A stretch of DNA of 27,590 nt from an uncultured Clostridia bacterium (GTDB lineage Bacteria > Bacillota > Clostridia > TANB77 > CAG-508), in the NCBI GenBank assembly GCA_947629805.1, contig CANRFE010000003.1:1-27590 (forward strand). Reading direction: 5' to 3'. The notes beneath the pieces are model-generated. The model was not told where the DNA came from and searched no databases. It was given only the letters and a program-made list of their open reading frames with translations. Both the position numbers and the translations under genes were made by a program. Shown here piece after piece: positions 8,064 through 16,341 of this stretch; the first letter of the stretch is position 1, and each line of letters starts with the position of its first letter.

Positions 8064-9203
8064 ATGAAAATCAAAAATGAAACAATTGAAAAAATCAAAG
8101 AAAAATTAGAAAATGCTCCTAGTGAGGAAAAATCTCAAGCAATAGTTGAAGCTATTCAAGAAGTAATGGAGCAAGAATATTCAGGAGTAATTTCTCAATA
8201 TCAAAAGGAATTTGAAGAATACAATGCTTCAAAAGAAAATGACAAAAAGTTCGGATTAAGAACTTTAACAGAAAAAGAAAAACAATGGATAGACAGAGCA
8301 ATTAAGCAAGAAGATACATCAAGTTTAAAAAGAAACGAAATCGATTATCTACCTGAAACAACAGTAGATTATATTTTTGAAGATTTAAAAACAGCACATC
8401 CTTTATTTGCATTTATAAAATGGGCACCAGCAGGAGTACAAAAATGGTTTTTATCTGAAAGAGGTGGAAAAGCTACTTGGGGTAAATTAACAAGAGCTAT
8501 CGTAGACCAAATTGAAGCAGAGCTAAAAGACTTTCAAATTGATGTTAATTCTTTAAGTGCATTTATGTTTGTTCCTAAAGCTATTATTGCACTAGGATAT
8601 AAATGGATAGACAAATTCGTTAGAACTATATTATTAGAAGTAAACGAGGAAGGTCTTGAAGAAGGTATCGTTGCTGGAGACGGTAAAGATGCACCTATCG
8701 GATTATTAAAAGACTTAGAAGGTTCTGTACAACAAGGAGTATATCCAGATAAAACTCCTGTTAAAGTTACAGATTTAGGACCAGATGACTTTGGAGAAAA
8801 AGTTCTTCCAACTTTAAGTAGAAAAGGTAAAAGAAATGTATCAACAATTGTTATAATTGCAAACCAAAAAGAACAAGACACTACAATATATAAAGCAACT
8901 CATGTATTAGGATTCAATGGTTATGTACTCGCAGATAATTATAAAGACTTCAAATTTGTACCATCTCCAGCTGTTCCTGACGGTAAAGCAATTGCATACA
9001 TACCAAATAAATATGTAGCAGGTATTTCAAGAATGGGAATCGACTATAGTGATCATTATAAATTCCTAGAACAATTAAGAACATATACTGTAGTTACTTA
9101 TGGAAATGGTAGATTAATTGCTAATGATGATGCAGTAGTATTAGATATTAGCGAATTAAAACCATTAGTTCCATCTGTAAAAACAGAAACAGTTACACCC
9201 TAG
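8064..9203 (+). CDS. Major capsid protein, HK97 fold (short form)
   Basis: 379 residues ending at TAG 9201-9203. A charged helical N-terminal delta-like region (about 1-80) is followed by HK97-type shell motifs: LPETTVDYIFEDLKTAHPLF, the central FVPKAIIALGYKWIDKFVRT, GIVAGDGKDAPIGLLKDL, and a terminal TVVTYGNGRLIANDDAVVLD. It forms the icosahedral shell. The last codons are ACA CCC before TAG, followed by a hairpin and an open +1 frame running to 9597, so a longer form is expected (next entry). The ribosome site is only moderate (GAAAGAAG). Confidence 0.88.
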   Translation: MKIKNETIEKIKEKLENAPSEEKSQAIVEAIQEVMEQEYSGVISQYQKEFEEYNASKENDKKFGLRTLTEKEKQWIDRAIKQEDTSSLKRNEIDYLPETTVDYIFEDLKTAHPLFAFIKWAPAGVQKWFLSERGGKATWGKLTRAIVDQIEAELKDFQIDVNSLSAFMFVPKAIIALGYKWIDKFVRTILLEVNEEGLEEGIVAGDGKDAPIGLLKDLEGSVQQGVYPDKTPVKVTDLGPDDFGEKVLPTLSRKGKRNVSTIVIIANQKEQDTTIYKATHVLGFNGYVLADNYKDFKFVPSPAVPDGKAIAYIPNKYVAGISRMGIDYSDHYKFLEQLRTYTVVTYGNGRLIANDDAVVLDISELKPLVPSVKTETVTP

Positions 9204-9224
9204 TCCAGCCACTGTGAAAGTGGC
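9198..9224 (+). promoter_or_regulatory. Programmed +1 frameshift signal, capsid gene
   Basis: The shifty stop CCC-TAG (9198-9203) is followed after a 6-nt spacer by the hairpin GCCACT-GTGAA-AGTGGC (9208-9224). Overlapping proline codons CCC/CCT allow the P-site tRNA to re-pair after +1 movement. The hairpin stem is conserved in the tail-gene copy while its loop differs. Confidence 0.75.
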
Positions 9225-9597
9225 AATTCCAAGCAATGAAACGCAATTATTAGGAGAAAAAACAGTTCAAGACTTATGTGAGAATTTAAGTATTGAAGAT
9301 AATAATGTTACTGGTTCTTTGAAACATATAGACAACTGGACTGAATTTTCAAAAACTGATAATAGTGGAAACTTCTTACCATTATATTTTGAAGAAGCAA
9401 AAGGACAACCAAAAGGAACTGTAAAATGTCAATTAAAAGGGACAGGAGCGAAGTTAAAGAAAGCAGTTGCAGTTGACGAAAAAGATGGATTGATAGTATT
9501 TCAAGTACATAACAAAGACAATACTATTGAAATAACTCAAGAGAGTAAAGAAACTAGAACACTTAATTTAAGTGGATTAGAATTAAAAGAATCATAG
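9199..9597 (+). CDS. +1-frame C-terminal extension of capsid protein
   Basis: Sliding from CCC (9198-9200) to CCT (9199-9201) avoids the stop and continues as PSPATVKVAIPSNETQLLGE... for about 132 codons, adding a domain of roughly 14 kDa to some capsid subunits. There is no ribosome site before the in-frame GTG at 9214, which lies inside the hairpin loop, so separate translation is unlikely. The domain is about 90% identical in protein to the extension of the major tail protein at 11616-12014. It is probably surface-displayed on head and tail; I recognise no fold. In Listeria phage PSA both structural proteins are known to be extended by a +1 shift at overlapping proline codons. Confidence 0.8.
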   Translation, partial: PSPATVKVAIPSNETQLLGEKTVQDLCENLSIEDNNVTGSLKHIDNWTEFSKTDNSGNFLPLYFEEAKGQPKGTVKCQLKGTGAKLKKAVAVDEKDGLIVFQVHNKDNTIEITQESKETRTLNLSGLELKES

Positions 9598-9616
9598 GGA
9601 CTTAAAATAAGTCCCT
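9596..9616 (+). terminator. Hairpin after capsid extension
   Basis: A perfect 9-bp stem, AGGGACTTA-AAA-TAAGTCCCT, overlaps the stop codon of the capsid extension. It has no U tract (AAATTTATAAAA follows), so it is more likely an mRNA-stabilising or weakly attenuating hairpin than a full terminator. Confidence 0.45.
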
Positions 9617-9662
9617 AAATTTATAAAAAAGTGAACGAAGATAAATAGTAAGAGGTATGGCT

Positions 9663-9959
9663 ATGAATGAAAGAAAAATAGAGGTATTCTTAAACGAGTA
9701 TAGGGAAGAAAATCACATATCACCATTTAGAGGAAATAGTGAATTTACTGAATATATCAAAGACGGAATGGCAGATATTGATGATTATTGTGGCGAAAAA
9801 ATAGATTATGAAAAAGACCGCAAAGCTAGAAGGTTACTGAAAAATTATGTGCTATATGCAGATTATAAAAAATTGGCCGAATTTAAGGAAATATATATAG
9901 GTGATTATGATGCACTACAAAGAGACTACTTTGTCAAGAACAATAATTCCGACGTATAA
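9663..9959 (+). CDS. Head-tail connector (gp6-like)
   Basis: About 98 residues, all-helical, with the pattern FTEYIKDGMADIDDYCG, then an RKARRLLKNYVLYADYKKL helix. This matches small gp6-type DNA-packaging/head-tail connector proteins that follow the capsid gene and form the ring under the portal. ATG 9663 is chosen because AGAGG lies 7 nt before it; ATG 9657 lies too close to that site. It overlaps the next connector gene. Confidence 0.6.
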   Translation: MNERKIEVFLNEYREENHISPFRGNSEFTEYIKDGMADIDDYCGEKIDYEKDRKARRLLKNYVLYADYKKLAEFKEIYIGDYDALQRDYFVKNNNSDV

Positions 9960-10293
9960 CGATGGTTGTTTTAAATTATTTGAAATAAAACAAAAAAATA
10001 GCACATATCCAGAGGAATATATAAAAGAAGTAACCAATGAGCCAATATGGTTTAAAGAATTATCAATATCAGATAAGTTAAGATTTGATGCAGAACAAAG
10101 AGATAAAAAGCTAACTATAAAAATAAGAATACCACAAATAAAAGAAATAACGTCAATGAATGTACTGAAAATAGGTAACGAGTATCATAAAGTTTACAAT
10201 GTATACCATTTTATTAATGATGAGGGCTACAAAGAAACAGACTTAACACTAGAAAATTATCCAAATGTACAGTTGGAGGAAAGCCATGAATAA
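9910..10293 (+). CDS. Head closure / head-tail adaptor protein
   Basis: About 127 residues, beta-rich, with the start SRTIIPTYNDGCFKLFEIKQ and the end KIGNEYHKVYNVYHFINDEGYKETDLTLENY, typical of SPP1 gp16/HK97-type head-closure proteins that plug the connector. ATG 9910 has AGGTG 6 nt upstream; a TTG at 9931 immediately before SRTIIPTYNDG is an alternative start. It overlaps the genes on both sides, as expected in the connector cluster. Confidence 0.6.
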   Translation: MHYKETTLSRTIIPTYNDGCFKLFEIKQKNSTYPEEYIKEVTNEPIWFKELSISDKLRFDAEQRDKKLTIKIRIPQIKEITSMNVLKIGNEYHKVYNVYHFINDEGYKETDLTLENYPNVQLEESHE

Positions 10294-10618
10294 AGAAGAA
10301 CTAATTGAAATATTAAAAAGTTTAAAAATTCCAATAAATGAAGGAATCCAAAACGATAAAGATACTAATGTTTACCCAAGAATAGTATTTTGGGAATATG
10401 GATGGGAACCAATAACAGGAAGTGGAACAGAATACGATACAAATGTAATATACCAAATCTCTTTTTTTAGTAAAACTTCAAGAGATCCAAAACTTATAGC
10501 TTTAAAAAAGAAATTAAAAGAGAAAAAAATAAATCCTTACATTGAGCACGAATATATACAAGATAAAAAATTTTTTCATTCATTTTTTCCAATAGAAGTT
10601 AGAGAAAATATTGAGTGA
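10286..10618 (+). CDS. Tail completion / neck protein (gp17-like position)
   Basis: About 110 residues from ATG 10286, with GGAGG upstream and an 8-nt overlap with the previous gene. The sequence has an N-terminal helix, a VYPRIVFWEYGWEP strand pair and a final HSFFPIEVREN, resembling small tail-terminator or DUF3168-type proteins in the third neck position. Assignment is mostly by order (connector, closure, this, gp10-like, major tail). Confidence 0.55.
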   Translation: MNKEELIEILKSLKIPINEGIQNDKDTNVYPRIVFWEYGWEPITGSGTEYDTNVIYQISFFSKTSRDPKLIALKKKLKEKKINPYIEHEYIQDKKFFHSFFPIEVRENIE

Positions 10619-10964
10619 ATTGTACAATGGATTTCAAGATTTAATGGAAGATTTAGAAAAAATTATATCTAATGTAGAAAAGCCTGAAAAAATTTTAGAA
10701 ATAGGAGTAAAGGAATTTACGCAAAATTTAAAAAAATTACCAAAACCAATGTCACAAATAAGAAAAAGTGGATATACCCACTTAATTCGTACCTTCGCTT
10801 ATAGACAAAAAGGCAAAGAATTTGAAGTTGGTTGGGGTAAGTATTATGGTCCAATGGTTGAAAATGGAACTGTAAAAATGAATGCAAGACCTCATTTAAA
10901 ACCATGTTGGGAAAAAAACAAAGAAAAATATTATAGCAAAATGATAAAAGAAATATTTAATTAA
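10611..10964 (+). CDS. HK97 gp10-like neck/tail protein
   Basis: 117 residues from TTG 10611, overlapping the previous stop; a TTG a few codons later is possible. The C-terminal GWGKYYGPMVENGTVKMNARPHLKPCWE is the characteristic HK97 gp10 motif (YYGxxxExGTxKMxARPHLxP). These proteins take part in head-tail joining or tail termination. It sits between the tail-completion gene and the major tail gene, where gp10 homologues usually lie. Confidence 0.75.
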   Translation: MSELYNGFQDLMEDLEKIISNVEKPEKILEIGVKEFTQNLKKLPKPMSQIRKSGYTHLIRTFAYRQKGKEFEVGWGKYYGPMVENGTVKMNARPHLKPCWEKNKEKYYSKMIKEIFN

Positions 10965-10978
10965 AGGAGGAATTTAGA

Positions 10979-11620
10979 ATGCCAGAACCAAGTAAAATTG
11001 TTTTAAAAAAACCACCATACAAAGAGTCAATAGGGGCTCAATATTACTGTTTTAATAAACCAGAGGAAGGAACTGATTTTGACCTAGCAAAATATGAAGA
11101 GACTGTAACTAAAGAGGAGACTGTAAAATCTGTAACAATTACAGAGAGTGCTGAAAGCACACCAATAATGGCAAGTGGAAAGGTATATGATACAAAAAGT
11201 CAAATACCTTATATTGATATAGAAGTAGAAAAATTAGCAACTGATGCTGACGATTTAGCAAGAATGAGAGGAGATTTAGTTGATGATGGAGGATTAATCC
11301 AAACAACAACAACACCTATAAAACCATTCTTTGCATACGGAAAAACAGTCGAATTGTCTGGCGGAAAATATAGATATGATTGGTATCCAAAATGTCAATT
11401 AATTGAAAATACAGATGAAACAAAAACAAGAGAAGAAAGTTTTGAAGAACAAAACGATACTCTTACAATCAGAGCTTATGCTTTTGATGCAACAGGAAAA
11501 ATAATTAAAAATTCAGTTGACAGTTCATCTGCACATTATCCAGAAGAACTTACAGAGGAAGGTTTTTTTGATAAACCTATAATAACAAAAGAAGATTTAG
11601 CAAAAGCTGCTACACCCTAG
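10979..11620 (+). CDS. Major tail (tube) protein, short form
   Basis: 213 residues with an excellent ribosome site (AAAGGAGG). The beta-rich core and the segments SIGAQYYCFNKPEEGTDFD and KPFFAYGKTVELSGGKYRYDWYPKCQL match major tail proteins of the phi13/Tsh type, the subunit that stacks into the tail tube. It ends ...AAATP-TAG, with the same ACA CCC TAG end as the capsid gene, and an open +1 frame follows to 12014. The full C-terminal structure is therefore expected only on frameshifted subunits. Confidence 0.82.
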   Translation: MPEPSKIVLKKPPYKESIGAQYYCFNKPEEGTDFDLAKYEETVTKEETVKSVTITESAESTPIMASGKVYDTKSQIPYIDIEVEKLATDADDLARMRGDLVDDGGLIQTTTTPIKPFFAYGKTVELSGGKYRYDWYPKCQLIENTDETKTREESFEEQNDTLTIRAYAFDATGKIIKNSVDSSSAHYPEELTEEGFFDKPIITKEDLAKAATP

Positions 11621-11641
11621 TCCAGCCACTGTAAAAGTGGC
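11615..11641 (+). promoter_or_regulatory. Programmed +1 frameshift signal, tail gene
   Basis: CCC-TAG at 11615-11620 is followed after the same spacer by GCCACT-GTAAA-AGTGGC (11625-11641). Apart from one loop base it is identical to the capsid signal. Confidence 0.75.
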
Positions 11642-12014
11642 AATTCCAAGCAATGAAATGCAATTATTAGGAGAAAAAACAGTTCAAGACTTATGTGAGA
11701 ATTTAAGTATTGAAGATAATAATGTTACTGGTTCTTTGAAACATATAGACAACTGGACTGAATTTTCAAGAACTGATAATAGTGGAAACTTTTTGCCTTT
11801 ATATTTTGAAGAAGCAAAAGGACAACCAAAAGGAACTGTAAAATGCGAACTTAAAGGTACAGGTGTAAAACTTAAAAAACCAGTTGCAGTTGATGAAAAA
11901 GATGGATTAATAGTATTCCAAATACATGATAAGGACAATACTATTGAAATCATATCTGAAGGAAAGGAAACAAGGACTTTAACATTAACAGAACTAGAAT
12001 TAAAAGAAAGCTAG
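11616..12014 (+). CDS. +1-frame C-terminal extension of major tail protein
   Basis: CCC (11615-11617) sliding to CCT (11616-11618) continues into about 132 codons, almost the same domain as on the capsid protein: about 13 substitutions in 127 residues. No ribosome site precedes any internal start. The same domain on head and tail suggests a decoration or receptor/mucus-binding role across the whole virion, at a dose set by frameshift efficiency. I do not recognise the fold. Confidence 0.8.
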   Translation, partial: PSPATVKVAIPSNEMQLLGEKTVQDLCENLSIEDNNVTGSLKHIDNWTEFSRTDNSGNFLPLYFEEAKGQPKGTVKCELKGTGVKLKKPVAVDEKDGLIVFQIHDKDNTIEIISEGKETRTLTLTELELKES

Positions 12015-12031
12015 TATATTAAATAAAAAAT

Positions 12032-12080
12032 AAAAAGCCTTAAAAACGATTTTGAAAGGTCGTTTTTAAGGCCTTTTTTA
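12032..12080 (+). terminator. Strong terminator after major tail gene
   Basis: GCCTTAAAAACGA (12037-12049) pairs over 13 bp with TCGTTTTTAAGGC (12060-12072) and is followed by CTTTTTTA. It is probably partly read through and so lowers expression of the downstream tail genes relative to capsid and tube protein. Confidence 0.8.
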
Positions 12081-12098
12081 GAAATATCGGAGGTAACT

Positions 12099-12455
12099 AT
12101 GGAAATTACATTAAGAAATGGAGAAAAAATAAATTTAGATTGGAATCCATTAGTTTTAGAATACTTAGAAGATTATGAAGGCGGAATAGAACAATTAAAG
12201 ATAGATGTTCAAGATGAAAAACTTAGATTTCGTACTTTTAATTTTATCTTGTATTGTGTTGTATCAGTAGCATACTCGGAAGAATTAACTTATAAAGAAG
12301 CAGTATCACTGGTTAATATAAATGATATAGAAAAAATAACAACATTCATAGTTGAACATGTAAACAATATGAAATTATCAAATGCAGAACAAGAAGTTAC
12401 GAAGAAATCAAAACATAAACAAATAACAACAAATGTAAAACCACATAGAAGATAA
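12099..12455 (+). CDS. Tail assembly chaperone, gpG-like
   Basis: 118 residues with GGAGGT upstream. The start MEITLRNGEKINLDWNPLVL and the helical body fit gpG-type chaperones placed between the major tail and tape measure genes. They bind the tape measure protein during tail assembly. The usual overlapping gpT frame is absent: only 38 nt separate this stop from the tape measure start and no slippery heptamer is evident, so a single-form chaperone is likely here. Confidence 0.6.
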   Translation: MEITLRNGEKINLDWNPLVLEYLEDYEGGIEQLKIDVQDEKLRFRTFNFILYCVVSVAYSEELTYKEAVSLVNINDIEKITTFIVEHVNNMKLSNAEQEVTKKSKHKQITTNVKPHRR

Positions 12456-12493
12456 TTATTTGCGATATTTTTAAAGCAAGAGAGGTGTAATAT

Positions 12494-15400
12494 ATGGCAG
12501 ATGATTTAAAAAGAGTTGGATTAATATTTAAAGAAGATGGAAGTGCAGATTTTGTAAAATCTTTAAAACTTGTAAATGCAGAACTAAAAGAAAATTATCA
12601 AAACTTTAAATTAACACAAACACAATGGGATAAATCTACAACAACTACTCAAAAACTAAAAGATCAACTAACATACTTAAACAATGCATATGATTTACAA
12701 AAAAATAAAGTTATAACATTGAAAGAACAATTAAATGCTCTAGAGAATGCAGAGAATAAAGACGAAGTTGCTATAGTGAAAAAAAAAGCTACTCTTGCAC
12801 AAGCAGAAACATCTTTGCAAAGATATAAAAATCAAATTGATGAAGTAAAGAATAAATTAAAAGCAAGTTCTGAAGCTATAAAGGAATTTGGAGATAAAGT
12901 TCAAGAAAAAGGAAAGAAAATTGAAGAAGCAGGGAAGAAACTCTCTGCTTTTTCTGTTGCTACAATAGGAGCTTTAACTGCATCAGCAAAAGGCGCAATA
13001 GAATTTGAAAGTGCTTTTACAGGCGTTGAAAAAACAGTAGATGCAACAGATGCACAGCTAGAAGAATTAAAAACTCAAATAAGAGATATGGCAAAAGAAA
13101 TTCCATCATCAACCACAGAAATATCAGCAGTAGCTGAGGCAGCGGGACAACTGGGAATAAAAACCAAAGATATTATGAGTTTTACAAGAGTGATGATAGA
13201 TTTAGGAAACTCTACAAACTTGTCAGCTGATGAAGCTGCAACAGCTCTTGCAAAATTTGCAAATGTAACAAAAATGAGTGCTGATGATTACTCAAGACTT
13301 GGTTCAACAATTGTAGCATTAGGAAATAATTTTGCTACAACTGAAGCTGATATAGTGGATATGGGAACAAAACTTGCAGCAACAGGAGAATTGACTGGAT
13401 TATCACAAGCTCAAATAATGGCTTTAGCAACAGCAATGTCTAGTGTAGGTATAGAAGCAGAAGCTGGTGGTACTGCTATGAGTAAACTATTAAAACAAAT
13501 ACAAGTTGCAGTTGAAACTGGTTCAAAAGATTTACAAAACTTTGCAAGTGTTGCTGGAATGTCAGCAGATGATTTTAAAGAAGCATTTGAAGAAGATGCG
13601 GTCAATGCATTAAGTAAGTTTATTGGTGGATTAAATGATACAGAAAGAAATGGTAAGTCAGCAATTAATATATTAAATGATATGAACATAAAAGAAGTAA
13701 GATTAAGTAATACTATTCTTTCACTTGCAAATTCGAGTGAATTAATGAACAATGCTGTTGAATTAGCTAATAAATCTTGGGAGGAAAACAGTGCTTTGTC
13801 GAAGGAAGCAAGTAAGAGATATGAAACATTACAAAGTAAAATGAAAGTTGCATTAAACAAAATAAAAGATATTGGAATAACTATTGGAAATAAATTAATG
13901 CCTTCTATTGAAAAAGTAATAAATCAGATAGGAAAATGGGCAGACAGTTTTAGCAAATTAGATGAAAAACAAGTAGATACTATTGTTAATTTAGGATTAA
14001 TAGTTGCAGCAATGGCACCAGTAATAAGCACTATTGGAAAAATGACAAGCGGAATAGGACAAGTAATATCTTCGTATGGCAAGTTTCAACAAGCATTAGG
14101 TACGATAATAACTAAAGCCGATGCTTCAGGTAGTGCAATGACTGGATTACTTAAAGTTATTCAAGGAATGACAAGTCCTGTTGGATTGGCTTGTACCGCT
14201 ATTGGTGTAGCAATAGCAGGAATAGCAATAGAGAGTAATAAAGCTAATGAAAAAGTAAAGAAAGATTTTGAAACTATAGGAAATAGTGCTTCTGAATTTA
14301 TAAGTGGAATTGACAGTGCTAAATCTCATTTAGGTAGTTTTAATTCAGAATTATTTGCTTCTGCACAAGAACAACAAGAATTAAAGCAAAATATGGACGA
14401 AATACAAAAAGGTATTACTCAGATATGTAAAACTGCATCAGATGAGAGAAGAGGATACACGCAAGAAGAAATAACACAATTAGATGAATATTTTACAAAA
14501 CTAAGAGAATTAAAAAATAGAGAAATACAGATACAAAGTGAAATAGCAACAGCTATTACGCAACAAGCTACAACAAATGCAACAAGTTTTCAAGGCTCGT
14601 TAGAAGAATACAAAATACAATCTCAAGAGTGGATAAATACTGCAATGCAACAAAAAGAGGCAACAATCAAATTAATAGAAGAAGGAACAATAGAGGAAGT
14701 TGCATTATTAAATCAAAGATATGCAACAGAGGAAGAAAGGCAGAGTGAAGCATATCAAAATGAATATAATAAAATAATGGAACAAAAACAGACAAAAATT
14801 GATGCAGCTAGTGCAGAAGTAGCTGAAATATGTCAAGTTTATGCAGATGGATATTTGGAACGAAATAAACAAGAGGATGGATTTTATGCTATTTTACAAG
14901 AATACAATAAAAAGATGGAAGATGAAAATACAAGACATAATGGAGCTTTAGCAAGTATAGAGGATAATGGCTTATTAACGCAAGCTAATAAAAATGGTGC
15001 TAAGGCAGACGAAGAATATAGACACAAAGAAGAAATGAAAGATATATGGAAAGATATGTATAAAAACATGTCAGATAGTCAAGCTGAACAATTAGGAGTT
15101 TGGTTAGCCCAAGTATCACAAACAGAAATGTATGGTGGTGAAATTAGCGATGAAACAAGAAGTATGGTTGATGAAATAATGGAAAGTTATGACAGTATGC
15201 CTGAAGAAACAAGAAATGCAATGAAAAATGCAATGTCACCAATGTTAACTGAAATGCAAAATAAAGAGCCTTCTTTATTTGCAAAAGCATCTGGTATTGC
15301 ACAAGGTATTTTGAGTAGATTAAAAAAGTCTTTTGATATACACTCACCATCAAGGAAAACTAGACAAATTATGCAATATGTAATGCAACCTATGGAAGAA

Positions 15401-15670
15401 GAAATGGAAGATGGAAAGAAAAAGTTAATTAATCAAGCAGAGCAATTAGCAGAAGGCGTCAATGAAAATCTTGAAGGCATTAATGGACAAGTCAATGTTT
15501 CTGGAAATGTAAGACCAAGTGCTTCTCATGTTATAACCAACTTCCAAGATATTATTGATTACGAAAGATTATTTAAAATATTCTTAAAGGCTCTAAACTC
15601 TTGCAAAATAAAACTAGATAAAGATGGCTTTATTAATTTTATTGATGATAGACTTATGGAGGTAATGTGA
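12494..15670 (+). CDS. Tail tape measure protein, TP901 type
   Basis: 1,058 residues. The N-terminal coiled coil (about 20-150) is followed by the tape-measure core with AIEFESAFTGVEKTVDAT, AEAAGQLGIKTKDIMSF and LTGLSQAQIMALATAMSSVG, typical of the TP901 family. Hydrophobic segments near 490-585 (LGLIVAAMAPVISTIGKM and GLACTAIGVAIAGIAI) fit the membrane-inserting region used in DNA ejection. A long helical C-terminus ends in SFDIHSPSRKTRQIM, a motif often seen at tape measure C-termini. Tail length should scale with the protein. AGAGGTG precedes the ATG, and the stop overlaps the Dit start. Confidence 0.9.
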   Translation: MADDLKRVGLIFKEDGSADFVKSLKLVNAELKENYQNFKLTQTQWDKSTTTTQKLKDQLTYLNNAYDLQKNKVITLKEQLNALENAENKDEVAIVKKKATLAQAETSLQRYKNQIDEVKNKLKASSEAIKEFGDKVQEKGKKIEEAGKKLSAFSVATIGALTASAKGAIEFESAFTGVEKTVDATDAQLEELKTQIRDMAKEIPSSTTEISAVAEAAGQLGIKTKDIMSFTRVMIDLGNSTNLSADEAATALAKFANVTKMSADDYSRLGSTIVALGNNFATTEADIVDMGTKLAATGELTGLSQAQIMALATAMSSVGIEAEAGGTAMSKLLKQIQVAVETGSKDLQNFASVAGMSADDFKEAFEEDAVNALSKFIGGLNDTERNGKSAINILNDMNIKEVRLSNTILSLANSSELMNNAVELANKSWEENSALSKEASKRYETLQSKMKVALNKIKDIGITIGNKLMPSIEKVINQIGKWADSFSKLDEKQVDTIVNLGLIVAAMAPVISTIGKMTSGIGQVISSYGKFQQALGTIITKADASGSAMTGLLKVIQGMTSPVGLACTAIGVAIAGIAIESNKANEKVKKDFETIGNSASEFISGIDSAKSHLGSFNSELFASAQEQQELKQNMDEIQKGITQICKTASDERRGYTQEEITQLDEYFTKLRELKNREIQIQSEIATAITQQATTNATSFQGSLEEYKIQSQEWINTAMQQKEATIKLIEEGTIEEVALLNQRYATEEERQSEAYQNEYNKIMEQKQTKIDAASAEVAEICQVYADGYLERNKQEDGFYAILQEYNKKMEDENTRHNGALASIEDNGLLTQANKNGAKADEEYRHKEEMKDIWKDMYKNMSDSQAEQLGVWLAQVSQTEMYGGEISDETRSMVDEIMESYDSMPEETRNAMKNAMSPMLTEMQNKEPSLFAKASGIAQGILSRLKKSFDIHSPSRKTRQIMQYVMQPMEEEMEDGKKKLINQAEQLAEGVNENLEGINGQVNVSGNVRPSASHVITNFQDIIDYERLFKIFLKALNSCKIKLDKDGFINFIDDRLMEVM

Positions 15671-16341
15671 TGTTTGTTTTTAAAGGAATATCAAGTAGAG
15701 ATATGGAAGTAGTAATAGAAGAAGAAAGCCATTTTTTAGGAAAAGCAAGTCAAAGATATTTACAAACAGATATCGAGGGCTATGATGGAGCTTATTTTGA
15801 AGAACAAGGATATACAACAATTGAAAGACCAATAAAGGTACAAATGTTAAACCCCAAAAAGTATAATAAAATATTAGCATGGCTAGATGGAGCAGGAGTA
15901 TTTGAATATGAGGGTAAAGTAACAAATGCAAGGTTTTATAGTGAAGTTACACCACAGCGAAGTTCAAGCATCATGATTGCTGATTTTAGCTTTATAAGAG
16001 ACCCATTTTGGATGAAGAAAAAAGACGAATTTGTAGAAGTAAAAGATACTGTAATTAATGAAGGCACAGTATATAGTGAGCCAATTGTAAGATTAGAAAA
16101 GGGTACTTCAAACAAATTAGATATTACAATTAACGATGTAAGGTTTGTATATAACTTTAATAATGAACTATATGTAGAAATAGATTTCCAACAACAAACA
16201 GTAGAATATGACGGACTAAACCGAAACAGACAAATAGAAATAGATTATAAAGTACCAAGACTTATACCGGGAAGTAATAAAATAACTATACATTCAGGAG
16301 ATGCAAAAGTAAAAATAAAAAGAAAGGATAGATGGCTATGA
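15670..16341 (+). CDS. Distal tail protein (Dit)
   Basis: About 223 residues. The N-terminal FVFKGISSRDMEVVIEE, the DGAYFEEQGY turn and the later FIRDPFWMKK are hallmark Dit features (SPP1 gp19.1 type), the hexameric hub linking tube and baseplate. ATG 15670 overlaps the tape measure stop (TGATG), with GGAGG about 7 nt upstream. The next gene, Tal, overlaps its end. Confidence 0.82.
   Translation: MFVFKGISSRDMEVVIEEESHFLGKASQRYLQTDIEGYDGAYFEEQGYTTIERPIKVQMLNPKKYNKILAWLDGAGVFEYEGKVTNARFYSEVTPQRSSSIMIADFSFIRDPFWMKKKDEFVEVKDTVINEGTVYSEPIVRLEKGTSNKLDITINDVRFVYNFNNELYVEIDFQQQTVEYDGLNRNRQIEIDYKVPRLIPGSNKITIHSGDAKVKIKRKDRWL

Larger units (their letters stand above)
9195..9597 (+). repeat. Duplicated extension module, copy 1 (capsid)
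   Basis: The ~400-nt segment from ACACCCTAG to the stop is repeated at 11612-12014. The first ~170 nt differ at only about three positions; the distal half differs mainly by synonymous and conservative changes. Confidence 0.9.
11612..12014 (+). repeat. Duplicated extension module, copy 2 (tail)
   Basis: This is the second copy of the segment at 9195-9597, in the same orientation, spanning the shift site, the hairpin and the whole extension domain. Confidence 0.9.

Noticed and set aside
9201..9240. Simple readthrough of TAG at the capsid gene end
   Set aside because: Frame 0 after TAG reaches TGA within about a dozen codons, while the long open frame needs +1.
9214..9597. Capsid extension as a separate gene starting at GTG 9214
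   Set aside because: No ribosome site; the GTG is in the hairpin loop, and the tail copy has GTA there.
12380..12494. -1 frameshifted gpGT chaperone
   Set aside because: No slippery heptamer and no open alternative frame before the tape measure gene.
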